20,305 nucleotides of DNA from JAXDJJ01 sp034665745 (GCA_034665745.1 JAXDJJ010000056.1:1-20305); one strand, 5' to 3'. Shown: positions 1 to 7,756, counted from the stretch's first letter. Program-made: numbers and translations. Notes: generated by a model not told the origin, from the sequence alone.

Positions 1-1351
1 CGGTCTGCGCGGCAGGAGAACTGTCCGGGAACAGATAGTCGTCGTCACCTGCACCACCGGTCAACGCGTCGGTTCCCGCGCCTCCGGTGAGATCGTCGTC
101 GTTCGCGTTTCCGACCAAGGCGTCATCGCCGGCGGCTCCATCGAGGACGTCGTTGCCACCGTTGCCGGTCAGCGTGTTGGCATTGCCATCCCCGGTCAGG
201 GTGTCGACCGCGCTGCCTCCGGTGACGTTCTCGACGGTCGAGGTGACGTCGTCGTTCTCGGACGACTCCCCGTCATCGGCCGTGGCCCCGACCGTGACCG
301 TGACCGCACTGCTGCGTCCGCTGTAGGTGACCGTGTCGGTGTTCGCATCGCCGTTCAAGGTGTCGCCACCGTTGGACGCCGATCCCTGGTTGAAGCTGTC
401 GTCCCCGCTGCCACCGTTCTCGGTGTCGGTCCCGTCTCCACCGTTCAACGTGTCGGCCCCGGCTCCACCGGTGATCGTGTTCGTCCCGTTGTCACCGGTC
501 AGGGTGTCTGCCCCGGAGCCACCGGTGAGGTTCTCGAAGTCGCTCGTCGAGATGTCGTCCGTTCCGGCATCACCACTGGCTGCCGTGTCGCCTCCGATGT
601 CGACGCTGACCCCGGTGCCGTCGGTTGCGTAGCTCAACGTGTCGGTGTTGGTGCCACCGGAGAGGACGTCTGATCCCGCCCCACCCTGGATGACGTCGTT
701 GCCAGCACCTCCGGAGACCGTGTCGTTGTCCGCATCCCCGTTAAGGGTGTCGGCAAAAGCACTCCCGGTAAGAGTGTCGCTATCGGCTCCGCCATTTAGC
801 GTGATGGCGGCTGGGAAAGTTGTCGAGTTGATCGTGTCGTTACCCGCATTCCCGTTAACCGTGAACTGATCGACGTTCTGGGGCGTTATGACAGTTGCTC
901 CAACATCGATGGTTGTGGCACCGGGGGTGATCGTGTCGTTGCTGGTTGTCGCCAGAACGATCAGGTGGTCGCCGGCTCCGGACACGAGATCGACGCTGAA
1001 GGGGAGAGCCCCGAAACTGGTGGTTCCATCGATGGTGAAGACCTCGGAGCCGGTTGAGCCCGTGACATCGAACGAAGTGATGCCGCCAGGCAGGCTGTCA
1101 TTGCAATCAGAGTTGTCCGTGTCGACGCTTGTGCCCGTCAGGGTGAAGCCCGTACCGCTCGTGCTCAGGGTGGCTGTTTCGTTCGCGCCGATCAGGATGG
1201 TGAGTACCGCGCCATTGGCAGTGCAAGTCGTGGCTGCGTGCGCTGGGGCGGCCCACAAGACGAGTAGTAGAGGGAGAAGTACGAGTACGCCGACCGTTTG
1301 AACGCGCCGGCCACGTGAATGACCGACGGTCGGGTGCACGTACCTCGTCAC
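1..1351 (-). CDS. Secreted RTX-type calcium-binding repeat protein (3' end outside window)
   Basis: The reading frame is open from a GTG at 1351 to the left edge, about 450 codons, with no stop. The N-terminus has a short basic stretch, a leucine/valine-rich core and a signal-peptidase site of the type APAHA-A at about residues 32-38, so Sec export is predicted. After a beta-rich region with two cysteines (to about residue 150) come glycine/aspartate nonapeptides such as GGAGNDVIQ and GGSGADTLT, the hemolysin-type calcium-binding repeats that fold into a beta-roll. A longer module of about 95 residues (a DTVTYSGR-like strand, then ENVTGGS, then nonapeptides) occurs at least twice. The start is fixed by GGAGG six bases upstream. 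The gene lies 244 bases downstream of pgl on the same strand and may be a separate unit. An extracellular or wall-bound structural or adhesive role is inferred. No catalytic domain is seen in the visible part. Confidence 0.85.
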   Translation of the reverse strand, partial: MTRYVHPTVGHSRGRRVQTVGVLVLLPLLLVLWAAPAHAATTCTANGAVLTILIGANETATLSTSGTGFTLTGTSVDTDNSDCNDSLPGGITSFDVTGSTGSEVFTIDGTTSFGALPFSVDLVSGAGDHLIVLATTSNDTITPGATTIDVGATVITPQNVDQFTVNGNAGNDTINSTTFPAAITLNGGADSDTLTGSAFADTLNGDADNDTVSGGAGNDVIQGGAGSDVLSGGTNTDTLSYATDGTGVSVDIGGDTAASGDAGTDDISTSDFENLTGGSGADTLTGDNGTNTITGGAGADTLNGGDGTDTENGGSGDDSFNQGSASNGGDTLNGDANTDTVTYSGRSSAVTVTVGATADDGESSENDDVTSTVENVTGGSAVDTLTGDGNANTLTGNGGNDVLDGAAGDDALVGNANDDDLTGGAGTDALTGGAGDDDYLFPDSSPAAQT

Positions 1352-1595
1352 GGCCTACCTCCGAGGACCCCGCGTGGTCCGCATGGATCTGGATGTGTTT
1401 GTCGAGATTCGGGTGTCGCGCTTCACCCGAGGAACTGCTACTTCACATTCCAGACCTTGTAGGGACAATCCACAACCAAAAAGGTCGTCTATCTCCTAAG
1501 CACTTGTACGTAGGCCAAGCGGCGTGTGCGACCAAAGCTTGCTTTCCTTGCACCATCCGTTTACGAGTCTCTCGCCGGGCGACGGTGTTGATCTC
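1352..1595 (-). other. Non-coding gap between pgl and the RTX gene, with a leader hairpin
   Basis: There is no convincing gene in these 244 bases. A perfect 7-bp inverted repeat (TCGGGTG/CACCCGA, arms 1409-1415 and 1424-1430, loop of 8) lies about 60 bases before the GTG. It has no T-run in either direction, so it is not a classic intrinsic terminator. No strong -35/-10 pair was found by eye. A plus-strand open frame across 1315-1599 has no ribosome site and no recognisable product. Confidence 0.4.
1358..1362 (-). promoter_or_regulatory. Shine-Dalgarno of the RTX-repeat gene
   Basis: GGAGG on the minus strand, six bases before the GTG at 1349-1351. It decides the start, because there is no in-frame ATG before the signal peptide. 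A small hairpin (GGACC/GGTCC, arms 1365-1369 and 1376-1380) lies just upstream and could affect access to the site. Confidence 0.7.
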
Positions 1596-2276
1596 CTAGA
1601 GGAGCGAAGCGGCTCCCTCGTCGAGCCAGAACACAACATCTGTATGTTGCGCTAGCAACCGCGCGGGGCACTTCTCGATCTCCTCATCACCTTTCAGCAC
1701 TCTGACGACCGCTTCTGCTTTCGCGGTGCCGGTCACGAGCACCCTGATCGCCTTCGCTCCCAACATCGCTTGCGGGGTCAAGGTCAAGCCCCCAAGTCCA
1801 TCAGGACGCTTGACCGCCGCGCAGTAATCCGCAACCTCGAGCGCCGGCGAGTACGGATAGAGAGCGCCGACATGACAGTCGGCCCCCATCCCAAGCAGCA
1901 ACAGGTCGATCCCATCGGCAACGAACGGTGCGATGGCATCGTGATAGCGAGCGGCCCCGATGTCGGGATCGAGCTCGCCCTCCATGCGATGGACCCTCGC
2001 CGTTGACGCGCCCAAGAAGAGTTCGGCCGCCATCTTGAAGTTGCTCGCGTCGTCGTTGTGCGGAACGCAGCGTTCGTCGGAGAAGAAGACGTCAAGACCG
2101 TCCCACTTCGAGGGATCGAGGTGTCCATAGATCTTGGCAGCGGTGGTTCCGCCGGTGATCACGACAGTGCCCGACCCGGGAAGCTCGGACGTGATGAGTC
2201 CCGCGATAGACGAGGGGAACCCCGATGCGGAGAAGGTTTCGACGCGTGGAGTCAACGCTTCCTCGGGTCGCGCCAC
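1596..2276 (-). CDS. pgl: 6-phosphogluconolactonase
   Basis: 226 residues, the usual length for the DevB/Pgl family. It hydrolyses 6-phosphoglucono-1,5-lactone to 6-phosphogluconate, the second step of the oxidative pentose phosphate pathway, in the cytoplasm. Family motifs are the phosphate loop ITGGTTA near residue 40 and FSDERCVPHNDDASNF at about 64-79 (ADERCVP..D..SN in most members). The usual LGxGPDGHTASLFP motif reads LGMGADCHVGALYP here; the His is kept but neighbouring residues differ. The start is a GTG lying 25 bases inside the 3' end of zwf, which indicates translational coupling and agrees with the shared pathway. Confidence 0.9.
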   Translation of the reverse strand: MARPEEALTPRVETFSASGFPSSIAGLITSELPGSGTVVITGGTTAAKIYGHLDPSKWDGLDVFFSDERCVPHNDDASNFKMAAELFLGASTARVHRMEGELDPDIGAARYHDAIAPFVADGIDLLLLGMGADCHVGALYPYSPALEVADYCAAVKRPDGLGGLTLTPQAMLGAKAIRVLVTGTAKAEAVVRVLKGDEEIEKCPARLLAQHTDVVFWLDEGAASLL

Positions 2277-3706
2277 TCACGACCATCCCTTCGGATCAGC
2301 TCGTCCGCCGACCTCGGCCCCCAGTCGGAGCTCGGGTATGAGCCTGGGCGACCGCCGCCGCGCCAGAAGTCGAGGATCGGATCGACTATCTCCCACGCCT
2401 GCTCGATCTCGTCCGATCGGGTGAATAGCGTGGCCTCGCCGGTCATCGCATCCATCAGCAAGCGCTCGTAAGCCTCGGGGCTACCGGATCCGAAGTCGGC
2501 TTCGTAATCGAAGTCCATGTCTACGGTGGCGACGTTCACCTCCGGGCCCGGGACCTTCGTGCCGAACGTTAGGGAGATCCCTTCCTCGGGCTGAACCCTG
2601 ATCACGAGGACGTTCGGGTCGATCTCCTCGACCGCCGTCTTCGAGAACAACAGATGCGGGACCGCTTGGAAGTGGATCGCGATCTCGGTTGCCTTCGCGG
2701 GGAGCTTCTTGCCGGTTCGCAGATAGAAGGGAACACCGGCCCATCTCCAGTTCTCGATGAGCAGTTTCATCGCGACAAAGGTTTCGGTAGACGAATCCGG
2801 ATCGACGTCGGCCTCGTCTCGATAGCCCTCGTACTGCCCGCGTGCAACAACCACCTCACAGTCGGCCTGGGTCCACCTACGGACGGCTTTCAGGACCTGA
2901 ACCTTCTCGTTCCTGATCGAATCCGCGTCCCATGCGACGGGTGGTTCCATCGCGACCAGAGACAACAACTGCAACAGGTGGTTCTGGCCGACGTCGCGTA
3001 GCGCGCCTGTTTGTTCGTAGAACCCCCCTCGATCGCCGACGCCGATGTCCTCCGCAACGGTGATCTGAACGTGATCGACGTAGCGACGGTTCCACACGGG
3101 TTCGAAGATCGCGTTGGCGAACCGGAACACCAGTAGGTTCTGCACCGTTTCTTTGCCGAGGTAATGGTCGATGCGGAAGATCTGGTCTTCCGAGAAGTAC
3201 GACGACAACGTCGCGTTGAGCTGGCGAGCAGACTCGAGATCACTGCCGAACGGTTTCTCGACAACGAGTCGTTGCCATCCCCCGGAGTCGAGCAGTCCGC
3301 TTTTGCCGAGCCCTTCCGCGATCGGGGCGAAGAACTTCGGATGGGTTGCGAGGTACCAGAGCCGATTGCCTTTCGTGCCGCGCTCGTTATCGACGGCCTC
3401 GAGCTTCGCTCCAAGCTCGGCCCAGAGCTCGTCCTTAGTTACGTCCCCGGGGACATAGTGGATGTCGGCGGCGAAGTCGTCCCAGTCGTCACCGGGCGAG
3501 ATACGGGAGTGCTCGTCGATGGCCGCCCGCATCTCCTCGGCGAAGTCCTCATACGTGCTGCGGGAGGTACCCACGATCGAGGTCTGTTTCGGCGTCAGCC
3601 CCTCCTCTTGAAGGTTATGGAGGGCAGGGAGCAACTTCCGGCTGGTGAGATCTCCGGACGCGCCGAAGATGACGACGATGCAAGGATCGGGCTGCGAGCG
3701 CGTCAC
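2252..3706 (-). CDS. zwf: Glucose-6-phosphate 1-dehydrogenase
   Basis: 484 residues, normal for bacterial G6PD. It oxidises glucose 6-phosphate to 6-phosphogluconolactone with NADP+ (or NAD+), the entry step of the oxidative pentose phosphate pathway and a main NADPH source. The dinucleotide fingerprint IFGASGDLTSRKL is at 13-25, EKPFG at 150-154, the substrate-binding RIDHYLGKE at 178-186, and the catalytic base should be His243 in the DVGQNH segment. The C-terminus (SDWGPRSADELIRRDGREW) is typical of the family. The start is GTG at 3706, overlapping the hydrolase stop by four bases (GTGA). pgl follows with a 25-base overlap. No opcA, gnd or transaldolase gene is present in the window. Confidence 0.97.
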   Translation of the reverse strand: MTRSQPDPCIVVIFGASGDLTSRKLLPALHNLQEEGLTPKQTSIVGTSRSTYEDFAEEMRAAIDEHSRISPGDDWDDFAADIHYVPGDVTKDELWAELGAKLEAVDNERGTKGNRLWYLATHPKFFAPIAEGLGKSGLLDSGGWQRLVVEKPFGSDLESARQLNATLSSYFSEDQIFRIDHYLGKETVQNLLVFRFANAIFEPVWNRRYVDHVQITVAEDIGVGDRGGFYEQTGALRDVGQNHLLQLLSLVAMEPPVAWDADSIRNEKVQVLKAVRRWTQADCEVVVARGQYEGYRDEADVDPDSSTETFVAMKLLIENWRWAGVPFYLRTGKKLPAKATEIAIHFQAVPHLLFSKTAVEEIDPNVLVIRVQPEEGISLTFGTKVPGPEVNVATVDMDFDYEADFGSGSPEAYERLLMDAMTGEATLFTRSDEIEQAWEIVDPILDFWRGGGRPGSYPSSDWGPRSADELIRRDGREWRDPRKR

Positions 3707-4509
3707 GCCCAGATTTCGTCGAGGAAGTCCGCGATCCGATCCGACAAGCGGTTTGGCGGGAAACGAAGCTCGAAGAATGAGTTGGCCTGGATCAACTCGG
3801 AGTTCGGCAGCTCTCGATGGAGAGCCTCTGCATCCGAGAATGGGTGGAGGAGGTCCCGCTGGTGCCCCGTGATCAACGCAGGAACGTCGATCTTCTCCCT
3901 GTCGTTGGGATGGGGGGCCAGACGCCCGGTTAGCAATCCATGGATGACGGCCGCGGACGGCACCGGATCCCTAGACAACGTATCCAGAAGGACATCCGAG
4001 TAGATCCATGCCCCCCGCGGGATCTTCCGGAGGAGAGACGCGACGCTCTGGAACACGCCTGCTGCTTGCGAGTACGCGATCACCAGCGGAAGGAAGATCA
4101 ATGCCGCGGCCGGCGCAGCTCGTTCGAGGACAGGCATCTCGACGAACAGTCCCCTGCAACGTTCCGGCGCGTGTGCGGCGACCTCGAGCGTCACGTTCGC
4201 GCCGAGCGAGGTCCCTCCGATGACGGCTTCAGGGATGTCGAGGTGGTCGAGCAGCCCGATCACTTGATTGCCGAAGAGTTCCATCGAGTAGTACCGAGAG
4301 TGCTTGGGATTGTCCGACTCGCCATGCCCCAGAAGGTCGATGAGGATCACGCGATTGCCGCGGTCCGCCAGAGCATCGGCCAGCGGGTAGTGATGGGTCC
4401 GCGGGAGGAGCAACCCGTGGATGAGGACTATGGGCCGGTCAGCTGCCCCTTGTCGCCTTCCACGTTGCTCGAACGCGATCTTGAATCCGTCGTAGCCGAA
4501 CGTGGGCAT
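3703..4509 (-). CDS. Alpha/beta-hydrolase fold protein
   Basis: 268 residues with the alpha/beta-hydrolase pattern: oxyanion HGLLLP at 31-36, DLLGHGESD at 58-66, nucleophile elbow GGTSLG with Ser101, and a likely acid at Asp219 (HQRDLLHPFSD). The C-terminal histidine that normally completes the triad, expected near 240-250, is not there; the segment reads ANSFFELRFPPNRL. It may therefore be a non-canonical hydrolase or an inactive or binding protein. The ATG at 4509 gives a family-like N-terminus (MPTFGYDGFKIAFEQRG), although it lies 71 bases inside the upstream gene. It is fused to zwf by a GTGA overlap. A role in sugar-lactone or cell-envelope ester chemistry is only a guess from context. 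Confidence 0.85.
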   Translation of the reverse strand: MPTFGYDGFKIAFEQRGRRQGAADRPIVLIHGLLLPRTHHYPLADALADRGNRVILIDLLGHGESDNPKHSRYYSMELFGNQVIGLLDHLDIPEAVIGGTSLGANVTLEVAAHAPERCRGLFVEMPVLERAAPAAALIFLPLVIAYSQAAGVFQSVASLLRKIPRGAWIYSDVLLDTLSRDPVPSAAVIHGLLTGRLAPHPNDREKIDVPALITGHQRDLLHPFSDAEALHRELPNSELIQANSFFELRFPPNRLSDRIADFLDEIWA

Positions 4510-5677
4510 CTTTCAAGTTTACGGCGGGAATGCTGATCTTCGGGATCGACAGTTTCAACGAAGCGGCCGCCTCGGTGCCAAGCTTCTCGATGGTTTCGGA
4601 GCGCCATCCGACGAACTGCAACATCATCGCGATGACCAGCATCAATGCGCCGGCGCCAACCCAACGGAGTGCGTCCATGGGGATGATCCTCGTCGTGCTC
4701 AGCGCCGCGAGTCGTGGCGACGCGTCATCGAGAGGGATCCCACCGAGCGGCAGCGAGTACGGGAGACGCTCTTTGTAGGTGCCCCACTTGAAAGGCTCTG
4801 TTCCGGGAAGGCTGGGAAGGCCCGCTTGGCCCGGCAGGGAGATGCCGCCGAACGACAGGCCGCCGCTCGAGAACGCACGTGCCGTGTCCTTGACGTCACG
4901 TGTCGAAGCAGCACCGTCATGTCCGTAGATCCGGGGGTCTCCACCGCCGAATGACCCACGTCCACCACCACCGCTATTCACGACGCCACCGTCCCCGCCG
5001 CCGCTGCTTCCCCCGGAGGTGGGAGGAGGCTGGATCGTGAGGGTGGTGACTCCACTCGGCGCCGATGCGTGACCGTTGGACGATTCCGGGCTGGACCGCA
5101 GCGCTGAAACGCGGAACTGGTACGTGCCGGGCTGCAGGTTCGCGCTGTAGCTCGTGCCGGTGACTTCGGTCGCCGTGGTCCACGTACCGCCGTTGGCGAC
5201 TTCGATGCGGTAACCGAGAATGTCTGGCTCCGGGTTTGCGGACCATGACAACGAGATCGTCTCGTCCTGCACGTATCCGTCGAAGTTGCTCGGGGTCTGG
5301 GGCGCGTTGTCGACCATGACGTTGACCTTGGCGGTGTCGGTTGCTCCACCATTAGCGGCGAGCTCGACGCGCACCTGGTACCACCCGTTACGGGCGATGC
5401 CGCCTCCGAACGAGTTCGTGTCCCAGCTGTAGCCGACATCGACGTTCTGACGAAGGTTGGAAGGCTCGGCACTGGCGACGAGGGTGTCTTCGATGAAGAG
5501 CTTGATGGTCTTCACGCCGGCTGTCGCGGAACCGTTTCCACCCACGCTCACTGAGCCGGTAAGGACCTGGCCGTCGTTCGGACTGGTCACCTTCGCAGTG
5601 GCGCCGGTCTGCGCGAACGCGGGGGCCGCGAGCACAACGACGAACAACGCAGTCAAGACAGAGGCGAGCTTCTTCAC
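4439..5677 (-). CDS. Ig-like/fibronectin type III membrane-anchored surface protein
   Basis: 412 residues. A signal peptide (MKKLASVLTALFVVV, cleavage after APAFA at about 18-22) leads into an Ig-like domain at about 26-123 and an FN3 domain at about 128-215 (PQTPSNFDGYV, SWSANPEPDILGYRIEV, GTYQFRVSALR). A Gly/Ser-rich linker follows at about 220-300. One membrane helix lies at about 337-357, and a basic cytoplasmic tail of about 55 residues ends the protein. There is no LPxTG/LAxTG signal, so it is held by its helix rather than by sortase. The start is GTG at 5677, overlapping the sortase stop by four bases (GTGA), with GGAG upstream. Its last 23 codons overlap the hydrolase gene out of frame. 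It may act as a partner, scaffold or export helper of the sortase; this is inference from gene order. Confidence 0.8.
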   Translation of the reverse strand: MKKLASVLTALFVVVLAAPAFAQTGATAKVTSPNDGQVLTGSVSVGGNGSATAGVKTIKLFIEDTLVASAEPSNLRQNVDVGYSWDTNSFGGGIARNGWYQVRVELAANGGATDTAKVNVMVDNAPQTPSNFDGYVQDETISLSWSANPEPDILGYRIEVANGGTWTTATEVTGTSYSANLQPGTYQFRVSALRSSPESSNGHASAPSGVTTLTIQPPPTSGGSSGGGDGGVVNSGGGGRGSFGGGDPRIYGHDGAASTRDVKDTARAFSSGGLSFGGISLPGQAGLPSLPGTEPFKWGTYKERLPYSLPLGGIPLDDASPRLAALSTTRIIPMDALRWVGAGALMLVIAMMLQFVGWRSETIEKLGTEAAASLKLSIPKISIPAVNLKDAHVRLRRIQDRVRATWKATRGS

Positions 5678-6318
5678 GAGCGACTCCTGATGGCGGCCTG
5701 TGCCACCGTGTCGGTCGAGTCGATCAGCTCGGCGCGCACGATGATGCGGTACGCCGCGCTTCCTTCAGGGTGACAAGACGTAAGAGTGAGGAAGTAACCG
5801 CCTTCCTCGTACTTGGTCAAAGGAGTCGCGTCGGTGGGCGATACGACCCACGGCCTCGACGTCACTTCATAGGTGTGCTTACCGATCGGAGTTGTCAGAA
5901 CGATCTTGTCCCCCGGCTTGAGGTCGTCCATCCGGTTGAAGGGACGGCCGTACGTCGTGCGGTGACCGGCGATCGCAACATTTCCCTGTTCGCCCGGCAG
6001 TGCAGTCTTCGGGTAGTGCCCGGCCCCCGCACGCAGAGCGGCGGGTGTCGTCCCCTCGACGACAACGACGTCTAGGTCGATCGCAGGGATCTCCAAACGA
6101 GTGAGGGCCTTGCCGATCTTGACGTCGCCGGCGCGGTAGGTGTCCGCGCTGGTGGACAGAGAAAGGTCGGCTCTGAGGCTGGTCTGGATCCGTCCGGCCC
6201 AGAGGTCCGTTACGAAGGGATACGCGATCAAAGCTGCCCCGCCGAGGGCGAAGACCAGCGCAAGAGCCGTGAGGCTCCTACGCAAGGTCTTCGCCGACGG
6301 TCGAGACAGCTTCATCAC
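5674..6318 (-). CDS. srtE: Class E sortase (transpeptidase for LAxTG surface proteins)
   Basis: 214 residues. An N-terminal membrane anchor at about 14-36 is followed by the sortase beta-barrel. Catalytic residues are visible: His119 in AIAGHRTTYGRPF, Cys182 in TLTSCHPEG, and Arg191 in AYRIIVRAEL. The GHRTTYG and TSCHP contexts match class E enzymes of actinobacteria, which cleave LAxTG signals and attach proteins to the peptidoglycan. The gene directly upstream encodes a protein ending in LAYTG, its likely substrate. The start is GTG at 6318 (or the adjacent ATG at 6315), with AAGGA just upstream. It overlaps the next gene by four bases. Confidence 0.93.
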   Translation of the reverse strand: MMKLSRPSAKTLRRSLTALALVFALGGAALIAYPFVTDLWAGRIQTSLRADLSLSTSADTYRAGDVKIGKALTRLEIPAIDLDVVVVEGTTPAALRAGAGHYPKTALPGEQGNVAIAGHRTTYGRPFNRMDDLKPGDKIVLTTPIGKHTYEVTSRPWVVSPTDATPLTKYEEGGYFLTLTSCHPEGSAAYRIIVRAELIDSTDTVAQAAIRSRS

Positions 6319-6351
6319 AATCCTTATCGGTGAAGAACTAATACCGCTTGA

Positions 6352-7626
6352 CTACGCCGTGACCTTGCGACGGAGAACCAAGACCAGGCCTGCGCCGAGG
6401 ATCAATGCAAGGGCCGGGATGGTCAGGTCGGTGCCACCCGTGTAGGCAAGAGCCTGGGGCGGAGCCTTCTTGACGATCGGAGCGGCAGGCTTGACGACGT
6501 CGCCCTTGACCGCTGCGGTCGAGCGAGCGAGTGCCAGGCGAACGCCACCGTTGACGCCCTTGAGTGCGTGGATGCTGACAGCGTCTGCGGCAGCTGCTGC
6601 AGAGTTGCCGTTCTCCTCGATGGTCGAGTCGGCAGCGACGATGGTCGTCTCGGCCGGGGTACCTGCGAGGACCGTAACGGTCTGTCCAGGAGCGATGGAC
6701 TGCTCGACGTAGGTCGGCTCTGGCTGGGTTATGTCACGCACCTTGATGGTGACGATCGCAGCCGAAGCAGCACCTGCAGCAGAGGCCGTGCCCTCGTTCA
6801 GGCTGGCGCTTGCACGGGAGGTGCCGACCTCGATGATGACGAGACCGTTCTTCAGTGGGTCGGACGTGGCCGAGATCGCCGTGCCGTCAACCCGAGCCTC
6901 CGGGATACCGACGAGGCCGATCAGTGCACCGGCGGAAGCGGAGTCAACCGTGATGACGCCGTTCTTGTTGGTGATCGAGGAGGTCGAGGGGCCGAGGTCG
7001 ATCGCAAGCGCCTCGGTCTCGGCAAGGTCGGTGACCAAACCAACGACGTTGTCCACTGCGTCGTGAACGACGTCCGGAGTCAGGTCGAGGACTGGGCTAA
7101 GAGCGGCGGTGAGGTCGTTGACGAGAGGCTTGACCGGAAGTGCGTCAAGGACGGTGCCAACGGGAAGCGTGATGCCTAGGTGAGCGACCTTGCCGGTGCT
7201 CCGCGTGTAAGCGACGCCGTTCGTCTGACCGGACTTCGACGATCCACACGCAAGGCCAAGGTCAACAACGGATGCGAGTGGCTCGGGAAGAGCACCTGCG
7301 CACTTAAGAACATCGGTGCCGGGAAGACCCGGGAACCGCGACTTGACCGTCGAGGCCTCGTTGCAGGGAACGTTGTCGGGGTCTGCCTGGCTACCCAGAA
7401 GGGTGCACTGACCGGCACCGACGCCGATCGAAGAAGGGGTGGAATCTGCGCGCGACAGAGCGACGCCGAGGGATACGCCCTGGTCGCCGATGGCGAGCTC
7501 GAGAGCACGTGCCTCACCCGAAAGGGCAAAGGTCGTGTGTGCCTTGCTGGCCGTTTTGGCGCCAGCGGGGATCGCCATAGCAAAAACCGCGGCGACTGCT
7601 GCAAAGACTGCGATGCCTCGTCTCAT
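6352..7626 (-). CDS. LAYTG-anchored secreted surface protein (sortase E substrate)
   Basis: 424 residues. The signal peptide (MRRGIAVFAAVAAVFAMAIPAGA) is followed by a long Ala/Val/Thr-rich ectodomain. Four cysteines lie in the first half (GQCTLL, VPCNEA, LKCAGA, LACGSS) and could form two disulfides. After a Lys/Pro-rich spacer (about 378-391) comes a cell-wall sorting signal: LAYTG at 393-397, a hydrophobic helix of about 20 residues, then RRK. LAxTG is the known signal for class E sortases, and such a sortase is encoded 33 bases downstream. The overall style recalls actinobacterial 'choice-of-anchor' surface proteins, but I do not recognise a named family. AGGAGG six bases before the ATG supports the start. 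It is first in the gene row and has its own promoter candidate and leader. Confidence 0.88.
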   Translation of the reverse strand: MRRGIAVFAAVAAVFAMAIPAGAKTASKAHTTFALSGEARALELAIGDQGVSLGVALSRADSTPSSIGVGAGQCTLLGSQADPDNVPCNEASTVKSRFPGLPGTDVLKCAGALPEPLASVVDLGLACGSSKSGQTNGVAYTRSTGKVAHLGITLPVGTVLDALPVKPLVNDLTAALSPVLDLTPDVVHDAVDNVVGLVTDLAETEALAIDLGPSTSSITNKNGVITVDSASAGALIGLVGIPEARVDGTAISATSDPLKNGLVIIEVGTSRASASLNEGTASAAGAASAAIVTIKVRDITQPEPTYVEQSIAPGQTVTVLAGTPAETTIVAADSTIEENGNSAAAAADAVSIHALKGVNGGVRLALARSTAAVKGDVVKPAAPIVKKAPPQALAYTGGTDLTIPALALILGAGLVLVLRRKVTA

Positions 7627-7632
7627 CCATAT

Positions 7633-7638
7633 CCTCCT
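7633..7638 (-). promoter_or_regulatory. Shine-Dalgarno of the LAYTG surface protein gene
   Basis: AGGAGG on the minus strand, six bases before the ATG at 7626. It is among the strongest ribosome sites in the window, which fits high expression of a surface protein. Confidence 0.75.
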
Positions 7639-7693
7639 CGTTCGGCTACACCGCGACGCGGGGTAACTACTGCTTGTAGTGGGATGGGGTTAA

Positions 7694-7717
7694 CCGCAGG
7701 GCTCCCAGTTCCTGCGG
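7694..7717 (-). promoter_or_regulatory. Stem-loop in the 5' leader of the surface/sortase cassette
   Basis: A perfect 7-bp stem (CCGCAGG/CCTGCGG, arms 7694-7700 and 7711-7717) with a 10-base loop lies just downstream of the predicted transcription start. A second, weaker stem (ACTAC/GTAGT) follows nearer the gene. The predicted leader is about 95 bases. It matches no riboswitch consensus that I know. Confidence 0.45.
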
Positions 7718-7727
7718 ACCAGCTGGA

Positions 7728-7756
7728 AATCTATACAAGGTCTGTCCGTTTTGCAA
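7728..7756 (-). promoter_or_regulatory. Promoter candidate for the surface/sortase/zwf gene row
   Basis: Minus strand: -35 TTGCAA (7751-7756), a 17-base spacer, and -10 TAGATT (7728-7733), a good fit to a housekeeping sigma promoter with the actinobacterial TANNNT form. Transcription would start near 7721. No comparable promoter was seen within the downstream, mostly overlapping genes, so this may drive all six genes through pgl. Confidence 0.5.

Noticed and set aside
1..880. Repetitive DNA as a CRISPR array or tandem DNA repeat
   Set aside because: The periodicity follows the coding frame of calcium-binding nonapeptides; there are no identical repeats with unique spacers.
87..1301. Row of plus-strand Ser/Pro/Val-rich open frames
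   Set aside because: They are the mirror of the minus-strand RTX repeats; the minus frame has a signal peptide, ribosome site and Gly/Asp nonapeptides.
1530..1585. Small inverted repeats near AAAGC/GCTTT and TCGC/GCGA as a pgl terminator
   Set aside because: Stems of 4-5 bp with tiny loops and no T-run; not convincing.
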